A DNA stretch of 64,000 nt from Hymenobacter piscis (lineage in GTDB: Bacteria > Bacteroidota > Bacteroidia > Cytophagales > Hymenobacteraceae). A program made the translations under genes and the position numbers. Of this stretch, positions 1-8,640 are shown piece by piece. Location of the stretch: NCBI RefSeq assembly GCF_018760735.1, contig NZ_JAHHZN010000005.1, positions 186,001 to 250,000 of the forward strand, written 5' to 3'. Each line of letters opens with the position of its first letter. Position 1 is the stretch's first letter. The notes under the pieces are model-generated. The model saw nothing but the letters and a program-made list of their open reading frames with translations, was not told where the DNA came from and made no database searches.

Positions 1-479
1 CCAAACGAACTGACGGGCCGCCGGCCGCCGGTGTGTACCAGCACGTAGCCAGGGCCCGGCGTGCGGGGCAGTTGCCGGGTGCTCAGCCAGAGGTGGCCCA
101 ACTGGCCCAGCAGGCGCAGCAGTAGCAAGGCTACTCCCAGCGCGTACAGGGCCGGCAGGTGCGGCGCAAAATCAATGGCCGCCCCGGGCAGCACAGCCCC
201 GGGCCATACCGTAAGACCGGGCAACTGCGCCTGCACCAGTGCGCCGGTGGCCGCTACCGGTAGTTGGCGCAGCAGCGCGGGCAAGGCGGCTCGTACCAGC
301 AGCGGCCCGAGCAGCGCCAGCCAGGGCAGCAGCGTCAGAAACTGTTGGTTGTAGCTGAAAAATCGCTCCTGCCGCAGCACATAACGGTAGAGCAGCCAGC
401 CCGCGCCCAGCACCAGCGTGCTTTGCAGGCCCCAGCTAAGCAGGTCGGTCGGCGCCGTCGGGAGCAGATTCGGGAGCAT
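1..479 (-). CDS. BlaR1-like M56-family membrane peptidase, N-terminal part (cut by window edge)
   Basis: From an ATG at 479 the minus strand reads 159 residues with no stop and is still open at base 1. Hydrophobic segments lie near residues 13-34, 46-64 and 108-125, and the visible part ends in PVSSF, a stretch typically found just before the cytoplasmic/zinc-protease part of BlaR1/MecR1-type proteins. The zinc motif itself would lie outside the window. The start lies 44 bases inside the end of the BlaI-type repressor gene, so the two are probably translationally coupled. Family knowledge: M56 sensors inactivate their partner BlaI repressor on a signal. What this one senses cannot be told from here; many Bacteroidota copies are fused to TonB or other domains at the C-terminus. 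Confidence 0.75.
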   Translation of the reverse strand, partial: MLPNLLPTAPTDLLSWGLQSTLVLGAGWLLYRYVLRQERFFSYNQQFLTLLPWLALLGPLLVRAALPALLRQLPVAATGALVQAQLPGLTVWPGAVLPGAAIDFAPHLPALYALGVALLLLRLLGQLGHLWLSTRQLPRTPGPGYVLVHTGGRRPVSSF

Positions 480-873
480 CGGGCGTGGCGTTAGGGGTGG
501 ACGGGGCGGCCTGGGCGTGGCGCAGGAGTTCTTCCAGCTGGGCCGCGTCGAGGTTTTCTTCCTTCGCGAAAAACGAAACCAGCCGGCTGAACGAGCCGCC
601 GAAGTAGCCACCCAGCAGCTTGCCCAGCGAGAAGCGCCGGTACTCGTCGCGGGCCACCAGGGCGTGGTAGCGGTGGGTGCGCCCGAAGGCTTCGTGGCCC
701 ACAAACCCCTTCTGGGCCAGAATGCGGATAATGGTGGATACGGTCGTGTAGGCCGGGGTGGGCGGGGGCAATTCCGGCACCACGTCTTTCACGAAGGAAG
801 GGCCGCGCTGCCAGAGCACCTGCATCACCTGTTCCTCGGCGCGGGTGAGTTCGGGAAAGGAAGAATCAGCCAT
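436..873 (-). CDS. BlaI/MecI/CopY-family transcriptional repressor
   Basis: A 145-residue protein of the usual length for BlaI/MecI. Residues 5-75 read as the winged-helix domain (LTRAEEQVMQVLWQRGPSFV, then the TVSTIIRILAQKGFV recognition region), followed by the dimerisation part containing FSLGKLLGGYFGGSF. The last 25 or so residues are an Ala/Pro-rich tail, probably unstructured. It is followed by, and overlaps, the M56 sensor-protease gene, which is the classical repressor-sensor pair. Half-sites matching an inverted-repeat operator lie 37-61 bases upstream of the start, suggesting autoregulation. The family call is secure; the regulated genes beyond this operon are unknown. Confidence 0.9.
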   Translation of the reverse strand: MADSSFPELTRAEEQVMQVLWQRGPSFVKDVVPELPPPTPAYTTVSTIIRILAQKGFVGHEAFGRTHRYHALVARDEYRRFSLGKLLGGYFGGSFSRLVSFFAKEENLDAAQLEELLRHAQAAPSTPNATPDAPESAPDGADRPA

Positions 874-909
874 AAGTAGGGGGGATTTGAGTTGGTGATG
901 GGAAGGTAT

Positions 910-934
910 AACTATTTATTTAGTTAAAAAACTA
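910..934. promoter_or_regulatory. candidate BlaI-type operator (three half-sites)
   Basis: Three alternating half-sites AACTA (910-914), TAGTT (921-925) and AACTA (930-934) form two overlapping inverted repeats in an A/T-rich island directly upstream of the BlaI-type gene. BlaI-family repressors bind dyads in their own promoters, so autorepression is the likely role. The assignment rests on position and symmetry only. Confidence 0.5.
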
Positions 935-1022
935 ATATTTTGGCTGAATATTAACGGGCTGCGGCACGAACTTCAGTCGGTTGCCCAATGAAGTGGTTTA
1001 GAACAGATTTTGAGTCGATGTA

Positions 1023-1122
1023 CAGGGTGTAGAGACGCAACATTTTGCGTCTCATCGTTGAACGGACCAGCTGAACAACGTCAGCAACGACGAGACGCAA
1101 AATGTTGCGTCTCTACACCCTG
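1023..1122. repeat. 100-bp nested palindrome in the 874-1276 spacer
   Basis: Two 38-base arms (1023-1060 and 1085-1122) are reverse complements with one mismatch. Each arm also folds on itself: GAGACGCAA and TTGCGTCTC pair across a four-base loop. The rest of the 403-base spacer between the BlaI-type gene and the hydrolase holds only the operator candidate and unremarkable sequence. It resembles a dispersed MITE/REP-like element; no transposase of its own is nearby. Confidence 0.85.
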
Positions 1123-1276
1123 CACAGCAACCTGAAAACCGCTATAGTTGTCCCAAAAAAGTGGTTCAGGAGGGGGCTGTAGCACGGGGAACATGCCGGG
1201 AGGGAGTGGTGTTGAAAAAGTACTTCGGGCCGCCGCCGTTGGCGGGCCCCGGTTTCTTTCCTGCTAACTCTTTCTC

Positions 1277-2503
1277 GTGTCGAAACCCTTCGTTTCCCGC
1301 TTTTTTGCGCCCGGCTGGGCTGGGCTGCTGGTGTGGCTACTGGTGCTGGGCGCCGCGCCCGGCTGCAAAAGCAACTCCCCCGAACCGGGGGCTGACCCCA
1401 CTGACGCGCCCGCGTCGCCCCCAACTACCGCGCTGGTCGGCAGCACCTTCATCGGCGAATACACCCCGGCCCAGCTCGCTGCCCGCGTGTCCGATATTCC
1501 GCTGGTGGGCTCCCTGGCGCGGTACTCCGTGAAAGTGTACCGCCTCACCTACACGACTCGCAACACTGACGGGCAATCTGTCACGGCTTCCGGGGCGCTG
1601 CTGGTGCCGGTGGCGCCTGCGGCGGTGCCGGTTATCAGCTACCAGCACGGCACCCTGCAGCCCGACGAGGAAAACCGCGCCCCCTCGTACTATAGTCCGA
1701 GCAGCGAAGTCTGGTCGGCGGTATCGGTGCTGTCCGCCACGGGCTACGTGGTGTCGGCACCCGATTATATCGGGTACGGGGCCTCCAAGAGCCTGCCGCA
1801 CCCTTACGAGCACGCCGCCTCCCTGGCTTCGGCTTCGGCTGATATGCTGCGGGCGGCCCGCGAGTTCTGCGCCAAGGAAAAGGTGAATGTCAACCAGAAA
1901 AACTTCCTACTCGGCTACTCCGAGGGCGGCTACGCCACCATGGCCCTGCACAAGCTGCTGGAGGAAAAGTACGCCACCGAGCTGCCCGTGACGGCCAGCG
2001 CCCCGGGGGCCGGGGCTTACCACAAGTCGGCCTTCGCCAGGTACATCATCGGCTCCACCCAGCCCCTGAATTTCCTGAGTACCTACGTGTGGGTACTGCG
2101 CACCTACGACCGGGTGTATCAGCTCAACCGGCCCTTCAGCTACTACTACCAGGAGCCCTACGCCACCCGCCTCCAGGCCGACCCGTTCAGCGCCGTGCCC
2201 CGGCAGGCGGCCGAGCTGTTCGCCCCCGGTTTCCGCCAGGCCGTGCTCACCGATTCCGACGCGTCCCTGACCGCCTCCCTGCGCGCCAACGACCTCCACG
2301 ACTGGCGGCCCCGGGCCCCGCTGGCCCTCTTCCACGGTACCCAGGACGACTACGTGCCCTACTTCAACTCCCAGGACGCCTACAACGCCATGAGCGCCCG
2401 CGGCGCCACCAACGTAGAGCTACGCCCCATCCAGGGCGGCACCCACTTCACCTCCGCCGCCCCCTACACCCTGGCCGCCTACGCCTTCATCTCCCAGTTT
2501 TAA
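1277..2503 (+). CDS. secreted alpha/beta-hydrolase (lipase/esterase-like lipoprotein)
   Basis: A 408-residue protein starting at GTG (no in-frame ATG precedes the signal peptide). Residues 1-30 form a lipoprotein-type signal ending GAAPGC, so Cys30 is the likely lipid anchor. The alpha/beta-hydrolase core shows the nucleophile elbow GYSEGG (Ser215), an acid candidate in GTQDD (Asp357 or Asp358) and the catalytic His in GGTH (His390). The layout resembles secretory lipases and related esterases; the substrate cannot be deduced. It is monocistronic, ending in a palindromic heptad array that it shares with the convergent gene at 2617. Confidence 0.85.
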   Translation: MSKPFVSRFFAPGWAGLLVWLLVLGAAPGCKSNSPEPGADPTDAPASPPTTALVGSTFIGEYTPAQLAARVSDIPLVGSLARYSVKVYRLTYTTRNTDGQSVTASGALLVPVAPAAVPVISYQHGTLQPDEENRAPSYYSPSSEVWSAVSVLSATGYVVSAPDYIGYGASKSLPHPYEHAASLASASADMLRAAREFCAKEKVNVNQKNFLLGYSEGGYATMALHKLLEEKYATELPVTASAPGAGAYHKSAFARYIIGSTQPLNFLSTYVWVLRTYDRVYQLNRPFSYYYQEPYATRLQADPFSAVPRQAAELFAPGFRQAVLTDSDASLTASLRANDLHDWRPRAPLALFHGTQDDYVPYFNSQDAYNAMSARGATNVELRPIQGGTHFTSAAPYTLAAYAFISQF

Positions 2504-2504
2504 A

Positions 2505-2634
2505 GGTGAGATGGTGAAATGGTGAGTTGATGTTCAACGGCCCTAACTGCGCCACTTGCGCAGGCAGGGCCGTTGAACATCAACTCACCATTTCACCAAC
2601 TCACCATCTCACCATCTCACCATCTCACCTTCAG
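2505..2634. repeat. inverted heptad array with 33-bp perfect stem between convergent genes
   Basis: On the left, words of the type GGTGARAT are repeated; on the right the complementary words (TCACCATC, TTTCACCA) appear. Bases 2512-2544 and 2566-2598 are perfect reverse complements (33 bp) around a 21-base loop. The right-hand array runs into the 3' end of the minus-strand gene and contains its stop codon. It probably acts as a bidirectional terminator or mRNA 3' structure. Confidence 0.85.
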
Positions 2635-2964
2635 CCACGCGCCGCTCAGGGCGGCCAGTCCGCCGACCAGCCCCGCCAGCAGGCCCCCGAGCAGCACCAG
2701 CAGCCAGGAGTTGCCACCCAGCGGCAGCAGCGTGGCCAGGCGGGTGGCCAGCAGCTGGGCACCGTGGGTGTTCAGCCAGGCCGCCGGCAGCCACCAGCTC
2801 AGGGCCACGCCCAGCAGGCCCGCCAGAAACGCTGCCCCGGCGGCCGCCCGTCGCCAGGCGGCCAAGCCCAGGCACAGGGGGAGAACTACCCACCACGGCA
2901 GCCAGAGCTGGGCCAGAGTGGACAGCAGGAAAATCAGCAGGAATAGCAGCAGGAAGGGTTTCAT
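2617..2964 (-). CDS. small multi-span membrane protein, unknown function
   Basis: 115 residues, almost entirely hydrophobic, with about four membrane spans (near residues 1-20, 24-36, 41-63 and 86-110) and several Trp/Leu clusters. I do not recognise the family. The final codons (KVRW and the stop) are written by the tandem GGTGAGAT words of the adjacent repeat array, so the C-terminus may have been altered when the array expanded. It is convergent with the upstream hydrolase. The coding potential is supported by length, start position and hydrophobic periodicity only. Confidence 0.6.
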   Translation of the reverse strand: MKPFLLLFLLIFLLSTLAQLWLPWWVVLPLCLGLAAWRRAAAGAAFLAGLLGVALSWWLPAAWLNTHGAQLLATRLATLLPLGGNSWLLVLLGGLLAGLVGGLAALSGAWLKVRW

Positions 2965-2981
2965 GGGTCGGGAGCCGGGAA

Positions 2982-3075
2982 TTCCCAGGGCTGAAACCCT
3001 GGGCTATGCAGTGAGAAAAGTCAGGGAGTGAGAACGGAATTGCTGCTCCGTAGCCCAGGGCTTCAGCCCTGGGGA
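2982..3075. repeat. REP-like hairpin pair (CCCAGGG family), copy 1
   Basis: Two 20-base hairpins, 2984-3003 (CCCAGGG/CCCTGGG around CTGAAA) and 3054-3073 (CCCAGGGCT/AGCCCTGGG), face each other across a 50-base spacer. This is the same family as the elements around the Y1 transposase at 50264, and the only copy in the window far from it. Confidence 0.85.
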
Positions 3076-3091
3076 CGCAGGCCGTAAAACG

Positions 3092-5593
3092 CTACTGCTC
3101 CAGCCGCCAGGCGGCCTGCAGGCGGGGATGGTTTTCGTCGGCGGCGCGCAGGAATACCAGCTCATCGAGCTGGCCGGTGCGCCAGCTTTCCAGCATATCA
3201 TCATAGTAGCGGGAGGCCGGGTTGCCGCTCTGGCCACCGGGGAAGATGCCGTAGGCTTTCACCTGCGGGCCCAACGCTACTACCATCCGCCAGGAGGGAC
3301 CATTGCGCGCGGAGGTGGCATTTACGGTGCCGCGGCTGCCGGCACACACAATGTCCTGGTGGCCAAAGCCCGTCAGCTGGGCCAGGTGGTTGATGTCGGT
3401 GCTCTTCTGATTAGCCCAGGCCCACTTCGGCCCCAGCGGCCCGAACTTGCGGGTCAGCGAATCCACGGCGGAATGCAGGGAAGCCGCCAGTAAGTCCTGC
3501 ACGGTTTCCTTCTGCGGCGTGCGTCGGTCATCAATCCAGGGGCTGGCTCCCTGAAAACAGTCGGCCTGGCTGCCGGATTGCGTCAGTAGCAGCCGATTCG
3601 TTCGGTCTTGCGAGGGAGGGCGCATTTCCAGGCCGGTAGTCGCCTTTCCAAAGTCATCATCCCAGAGGCGTTTCACTAGCTCTTGGTACCACAACTCGAA
3701 TATGGTAGCGGCCACGGCGTCGGTGGTGTAGTGGTAATTCCACCGGGCCAATGCCTGCACGGCCCGGGCTTTTGGTGAATTGGGTCGGAGCGGCGGGGCG
3801 GCACACTTCGGGGCACCTGGTGTGGCGGGAGTAATGGTAGCCAGCATCCACGGCAGCATGGTTTGGGCATTGATGCCGAGGTTGTCATTCTGCAAAACCC
3901 GTAGCGAGTCGGCGGTGGCCTTCTTCAGCCGGGCCAGCTGCTGGTTGATGCGGTGGCCCCGGTCCCAGGGAGCGTAATCCCAGCCGATGTAGTACGGGTA
4001 GTCGGGGCCGGCGGAATGCTGGTTGGCCGACGACAGGAAGCCGCGCGCCGGGTTCTTCGCCCGCGGCGTCTGGCTCATCGGAATCCAGCCCTGCCAGTCC
4101 TGACGGGCATCAGAGCCGTCGAGGATGAACTTGCCCTGGTTGGGGTACTTGAGTGGGTAGCGGCCGTTGGGCCGGATGGCAATGTCGTTCTGGTTGCTGG
4201 CGAAAATGAAGTTCTGGGCCGGCGAGGCGTAGGTGCGCAGGGCTTGGTCGTAGTCGCGGTAATTGCGGGCGTGGTTGAGCTTCACGAAGGCCAGCACCTC
4301 GTCGGCCCCCTCGTGGGCCGTCCAGCGCAGGGCGTGTTGGGTGGGCGTCTGCGGGTTGAAGGGCTTTTCGTCGTGGTCGTACACGATGGGGCCGTGGTGG
4401 GTGTAAAGCACCGTGTCGAGGCGGTCGGGGAGGCCGCGCACGGCTAGGCGCTCCACTACCCGGCGCACCGGCTTCCAGCGGCCGTCGTGCCAGTATTCGC
4501 GCCGCGCGGCGTCCTTAAATTTCAGCTGGTACCAGTCGAGCACGTCGCCGCCCACGTTGGTCACGCCCCAGGCCACGCTTTCGTTGAAGCCGATGATGAC
4601 GGCCGGCGCGCCCGGAATCGTGACGCCGTACACGTTCTGGCCGGGGGCGCTGAGCTGAATCTGATACCAGATGCTGGGCAGGTTGAGCTGCAGGTGCGGG
4701 TCGTTGGCCAGCAGGGGCAGGCCCGAGGCCGAGCGGCTGCCCGCCACCGCGAAGTTGTTGGAGCCCAGCTCGGCATCGGGCTCCCGCTGCGGCACCTTAT
4801 CCGACAAGGCCGCCGCAAACGGGGCCGGGGCCGCCGGCACCGGCAGCGGCTTGAAATCCAGGGGCGTGCCCACGGGCACTATCGGGTCCTCGCGCCAGGG
4901 GTAATCAGGGAACAGGTCGTTCACCACCTCGGGGCCGTATTTGCGCCGGATGTTGCTCAGGCGCAGGTCGTCGGAGCGCCCGCTCAGGTCCCAGGCCATG
5001 AGCTTGAGCAACAGGGCGCACTTGAGCGGCTGCCAGGGCTCAGGCGCGTAGTCGAGCAGCTTGTATTCAAACGGGTACTCGGCCGGACTCAGTTGGCCGA
5101 TATAGGCATTCACGCCCGCCGAGTACGACTCCAGCACGAGCCGTGTCGTGTCGTTTTTGAGCATCTCCCGCAACGAGTTTTCGGCCCCGTAGGGCAGGCC
5201 CATGCGTCGCTGAAACCGGTCGTATTCCAAGGTCCGGGGGCCCACCACTTCCGAAATGCGGCCGGCTGCCACCCGGGTCATGAACTCCATCTGCCAGAGC
5301 CGGTCGCGGGCCGTGAGGTAGCCCTGGGCGTAATACAGGTCGTGGTCGTTCTGGGCAAACACGTGGGGCACGCGCCGGTCATCGAAGCGCACCCGCACGG
5401 GCTGGCGCAGGCCGGGCAGGTGCAGGGTTTGCCGGGCGGGGAAGTCGGCGGCCGTTTCGCCGTTGCGCCAGAAGCCCCGGTAGGGGCTCAGCAGCCGGGC
5501 CACGGGCGGCACGTCGCCCTGTTTGGTGTTGAGCACCCAGGCCAGTACTATGGCCACCAATAAGGCCAGTCCGGCCTTCACATAACGCAGCAT
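3092..5593 (-). CDS. penicillin acylase family N-terminal-nucleophile hydrolase
   Basis: An 833-residue protein of normal length for this family. A membrane anchor or signal lies at residues 5-21. The A-chain part carries the typical AQGYLTARDRLWQMEFM region (about 89-105). The B-chain begins at Ser278 in GSNNFAV, the autocatalytic nucleophile, followed by NDPHL. Family members are made as a precursor, cleave themselves and hydrolyse amide bonds in penicillins, acyl-homoserine lactones or acyl-peptides; the substrate here is not visible. It acts in the periplasm or on its membrane face. It stands alone, separated from the small membrane protein gene by a REP-like element. Confidence 0.92.
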   Translation of the reverse strand: MLRYVKAGLALLVAIVLAWVLNTKQGDVPPVARLLSPYRGFWRNGETAADFPARQTLHLPGLRQPVRVRFDDRRVPHVFAQNDHDLYYAQGYLTARDRLWQMEFMTRVAAGRISEVVGPRTLEYDRFQRRMGLPYGAENSLREMLKNDTTRLVLESYSAGVNAYIGQLSPAEYPFEYKLLDYAPEPWQPLKCALLLKLMAWDLSGRSDDLRLSNIRRKYGPEVVNDLFPDYPWREDPIVPVGTPLDFKPLPVPAAPAPFAAALSDKVPQREPDAELGSNNFAVAGSRSASGLPLLANDPHLQLNLPSIWYQIQLSAPGQNVYGVTIPGAPAVIIGFNESVAWGVTNVGGDVLDWYQLKFKDAARREYWHDGRWKPVRRVVERLAVRGLPDRLDTVLYTHHGPIVYDHDEKPFNPQTPTQHALRWTAHEGADEVLAFVKLNHARNYRDYDQALRTYASPAQNFIFASNQNDIAIRPNGRYPLKYPNQGKFILDGSDARQDWQGWIPMSQTPRAKNPARGFLSSANQHSAGPDYPYYIGWDYAPWDRGHRINQQLARLKKATADSLRVLQNDNLGINAQTMLPWMLATITPATPGAPKCAAPPLRPNSPKARAVQALARWNYHYTTDAVAATIFELWYQELVKRLWDDDFGKATTGLEMRPPSQDRTNRLLLTQSGSQADCFQGASPWIDDRRTPQKETVQDLLAASLHSAVDSLTRKFGPLGPKWAWANQKSTDINHLAQLTGFGHQDIVCAGSRGTVNATSARNGPSWRMVVALGPQVKAYGIFPGGQSGNPASRYYDDMLESWRTGQLDELVFLRAADENHPRLQAAWRLEQ

Positions 5594-5650
5594 AAGCTAT
5601 CCTAAATTCGCGGAGGCGGAAGGTAGCAAATGCTGCGTTACGGTAGGCGC

Positions 5651-6244
5651 TTACTGCCCCAGATAAGCCCGTAAGCCGAGGTCGAGGGCAACCGCACCCC
5701 TGTCACCGCCGGTGAAACCTCCCCGTTGGTAAGAGACCAGTGCCTCCAGCCCAATATTAGGCGTCACGAAATAGGTGTAGCCTGCTCCAAGGCCGGCCAG
5801 GTAGCCGACCTCGGTATTGCCGCTGGTTCTGACAATAGTGTCAATGCCGTCATAATAGGATCTGGTGCCGCGGTACTTATTGGCGAGTATTCCTGCCTGC
5901 ACCTGTGCAAACACGCGGTGGCGGCTCTCGGACGGTACGTAATAGCGCAACCAGGGCGTCAAGCCGATGAATAGCTCATGCCCTTTGTTTACGGTGGATT
6001 TGAATTTGTAACGGCTATACCTAATAGGCGTCATCAGGCCGTAGGCCCAGTTATCGGCGAAGAATTTGCCAATCGATGGCGTGAGGCTGATTTCTAGTCT
6101 GGATCGAAAGTCGTCGGAGCTGTAATACATGTCGTTGGCCGAAACACCCAACACCCGGGTTCCTTTGGTAGTCGTGCTCTGGGCAACTGCAGGTGTAAGG
6201 GGCAAAGCCGCCGCGACGATAAGCAGGCGAAAAACCTTTTTCAT
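5651..6244 (-). CDS. outer-membrane beta-barrel protein (paralogue of the next gene)
   Basis: 197 residues from the ATG at 6244, chosen because it begins a signal peptide (MKKVFRLLIVAAALPL, cleavage near AVAQ). The mature part alternates short hydrophobic strands and ends in LGLRAYLGQ, typical of small porin-like barrels. It shares clear landmarks with the upstream neighbour: TKGTRVLG near the N-terminus, PWLRYYVPSESRHRVF in the middle and GLEALVSYQR near the end. It is therefore a tandem duplicate. Its coding sequence looks richer in A/T than the other copy. No specific function can be assigned. Confidence 0.8.
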   Translation of the reverse strand: MKKVFRLLIVAAALPLTPAVAQSTTTKGTRVLGVSANDMYYSSDDFRSRLEISLTPSIGKFFADNWAYGLMTPIRYSRYKFKSTVNKGHELFIGLTPWLRYYVPSESRHRVFAQVQAGILANKYRGTRSYYDGIDTIVRTSGNTEVGYLAGLGAGYTYFVTPNIGLEALVSYQRGGFTGGDRGAVALDLGLRAYLGQ

Positions 6245-6470
6245 CAGGAATGAAATAATGGATGAGAAATATGAAGCAGTGGGATATCTGACGGATTGAT
6301 AAAGGCTCCAACGTACAGTCACTACCGAATCTGAGCAGATAGCTACGAAGCGAGACGCCTGGTCAAATATCATGCCTCCGATATGCAAATTCTTTTTCGT
6401 GCAAGAATGATCGGAAAAGTCAAGCTGAAACGCGAAGCTAACAGAGCGTTTTTCAGCCGGAGCCAGCCGG

Positions 6471-7058
6471 CTAGTTCTTTGGCAGGTACACCCGCAAGCC
6501 CAGGCTGAGGCCCAGCGCGCCCCGACCAAATTCCTGGCTGTTCCCGCCGTTGCGCTGGTAGGCCAGCAGGGCCTCCAGACCCACGGCCGGGGTTATGAAA
6601 TAGGAGTAGCCTAACCCGGCGCTGGCCAGCAAATACGTGTCGGTGCTGGCTTGATCTCCGTTTCCGTAGTAACCGGCCTCTTTTCGGCGGTAACTGTTGA
6701 GCACCCCGCCGACGCTCAGCTCTCCGAATACGCGGTGCCGGCTTTCCGAAGGAAGGTAATACCGGAGCCAAGGCAACAACCCCACACTCAGCCCCCGACT
6801 GCGGAATTCATCCGACCGTGCTGCGAAACGCGAGTAGCTGAACGGCACATTGACTCCCAGGGCCAGATTATCGGCCACGAATACACCTGCTGTCGGGGCC
6901 AGCGTACCACTGAATCCTGTTGCAAAATCGTCGCGCTGCAGCGTGAAGTTGCCGCCGCTCAGGCCCAGTACGCGGGTGCCCTGGGTGGTTTGGGCCTGGG
7001 CTACAGAGCCGGTCAGCAACGCGGCCGCCAACAGCGGCAAAGGGATAAATCGGGTCAT
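6471..7058 (-). CDS. outer-membrane beta-barrel protein (paralogue of the previous gene)
   Basis: 195 residues with a signal peptide ending near SVAQAQ, then a small barrel. It shares TQGTRVLG, PWLRYYLPSESRHRVF and GLEALLAYQR with the downstream gene at 5651, which shows tandem duplication. The 226-base gap between the copies has no terminator that I can see, so co-transcription is possible. Upstream, a terminator separates it from the efflux operon. Such barrels are commonly annotated as porin-family or outer-membrane-beta-barrel proteins in Bacteroidota; substrate and role are unknown. Confidence 0.8.
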   Translation of the reverse strand: MTRFIPLPLLAAALLTGSVAQAQTTQGTRVLGLSGGNFTLQRDDFATGFSGTLAPTAGVFVADNLALGVNVPFSYSRFAARSDEFRSRGLSVGLLPWLRYYLPSESRHRVFGELSVGGVLNSYRRKEAGYYGNGDQASTDTYLLASAGLGYSYFITPAVGLEALLAYQRNGGNSQEFGRGALGLSLGLRVYLPKN

Positions 7059-7111
7059 CGGTAGGAATAGATAAGTGGAAAAGTGCGCGAATAACGGCTT
7101 TTAAAAACGAA

Positions 7112-7155
7112 AATTGCCCTGCCAGCCCCGATTTTTACGGGCCGACAGGGCAATT
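7112..7155 (-). terminator. probable terminator of the efflux operon
   Basis: AATTGCCCTG (7112-7121) pairs with CAGGGCAATT (7146-7155). On the minus strand the stem is followed by a T-rich run, as in an intrinsic terminator. It lies 46 bases after the stop of the outer-membrane factor gene. Confidence 0.7.
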
Positions 7156-7200
7156 GGCAAGCAGCCAGGAGGTACAAGCGAAGCGCTCCGGCTCCCGGCC

Positions 7201-8640
7201 TTACTGTTTCCAGCCGCCGCCCAGAGCGCGGTACACGTTTACAGAAGCATTGAGCTGCTGCATCCGGGTTTCGATCAGGTCGAACTTGGATTCCAGGGCG
7301 TCGCGCTGGGTGAAGAGCACTTCGGTGTAGTCGGCGCGGGCGGAGCGGAACAGGCTGCTGGAAATGGTGCTCGACTGGTTGAGGGCCTGCACGGCCCAGG
7401 CCTTTTCGTTGTAGCTCTGCTGCAGGTTATTGATGCTGGCCAGCTGGTTGGCTACTTCCACGTAGGCGTTTAGGATGGTGCGCTCGTAGTGGTAGGCGGC
7501 CTGAATCTGCACGGCGTTGGCGTTGCCGTACACGGCCTTGATGCCGTTGCGGTTCACCAGCGGGGCCACCAAATCACCAGCCAGCGAGTACAGCATCGAC
7601 TCGGGCGAGGTGAACAGCAGCCCGGGCTTGAAGGCTCCGAAACCGGCCCCGCCCGTGATGCGCAGCGCCGGGTAGAAGTTGGCTCGCGCAATCTGGATAT
7701 CCAGCTTGGCGGCGGCCAGCTGCTTTTCAGCCTGCCGGATATCGGGGCGGTTTTGCAGCAGTTGGGCCGGCACGCCGGCCTGCACCGGGGCGGGCAGCAG
7801 TTCATTAAACGCCGCCGAGTTGCGGGCAATGGGCTGGGGGTAGCGGCCGGCCAGGAAGTTGAGGCGGTTCTCGGTTTCGGTGATGCGCTGCTGAATGTCG
7901 TACTGCAGGCTGCGGGTGGTGTGCAGCTGCGCCTCGAAGCGCTGCACGGCCAGCTCGGTGGTGCGGGCCGATTCCTTCTGCAGCTTCACCAGCTCCAGGG
8001 CGTTGGTTTGCAGCTCGATGTTCTGGCGCACGATGGCCAGCTGATTGTCCAGGCCCAGCAGCTCGTAGTAGGAAGACGCAATTTCGCCAATCAGGTTCGT
8101 GACCGTGAAGTTGCGGCCTTCCACCGTGGCCAGGTAGCGCAGCGCGGCCGACTTGCGGGCGTTGCGCAGCTTGTGCCAGATATCCACTTCCCAGCTGGCA
8201 AACGCCCCGATCTGGTAGTTGGGCAGCGGGTCGGGGTTGCGGTGTTCGGGCCGGATGCGGATGGCTTCCTCGGTGGCTCCCTGCAGCGTGTTTTTGCTGG
8301 CTCGCGCCGTTTCGGCCTTCACGCCCAGGCCCACGAAGGGCAGGTACTCGCCCTTGCGGATCTGCACCTCGTTGCGGGCAATCTGAATTTCCTGCAGCGA
8401 GATATTCAGCTCCTGGTTGCGCTGCAGGGCCGTATCGATGAGGCCCACCAGGTTGGGGTCGGTGAAAAACTGCCGCCACTGGGTGCGGGCGGTGTTGGTG
8501 CTATCCGTGGTGGTGGTGGCGTAGGTGGTGGGTACCGGGCGGCCGGCGGCCTTGGTGGCCAACTCGGGCATTTTGCACGCGCCCACCGACAGGGCCAGCA
8601 AAGCGGCGCTCAGGCCTTGATAGAGGCGTTTGTTACGCAT
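7201..8640 (-). CDS. RND efflux outer-membrane factor (NodT/OprM-type lipoprotein)
   Basis: 479 residues from the ATG at 8640; this start overlaps the stop of the pump gene (8633-8635), the usual coupling in these operons. The signal peptide ends with a lipobox at Cys22 (SVGAC). The two halves of a TolC-type channel are visible, with long helical stretches such as RNQELNISLQEIQIARNEVQ and, later, RPDIRQAEKQLAAAKLDIQI, the signature of the family. It forms the outer-membrane exit duct for the adjacent adaptor and pump. It is the last gene of the three-gene operon. Confidence 0.95.
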   Translation of the reverse strand: MRNKRLYQGLSAALLALSVGACKMPELATKAAGRPVPTTYATTTTDSTNTARTQWRQFFTDPNLVGLIDTALQRNQELNISLQEIQIARNEVQIRKGEYLPFVGLGVKAETARASKNTLQGATEEAIRIRPEHRNPDPLPNYQIGAFASWEVDIWHKLRNARKSAALRYLATVEGRNFTVTNLIGEIASSYYELLGLDNQLAIVRQNIELQTNALELVKLQKESARTTELAVQRFEAQLHTTRSLQYDIQQRITETENRLNFLAGRYPQPIARNSAAFNELLPAPVQAGVPAQLLQNRPDIRQAEKQLAAAKLDIQIARANFYPALRITGGAGFGAFKPGLLFTSPESMLYSLAGDLVAPLVNRNGIKAVYGNANAVQIQAAYHYERTILNAYVEVANQLASINNLQQSYNEKAWAVQALNQSSTISSSLFRSARADYTEVLFTQRDALESKFDLIETRMQQLNASVNVYRALGGGWKQ

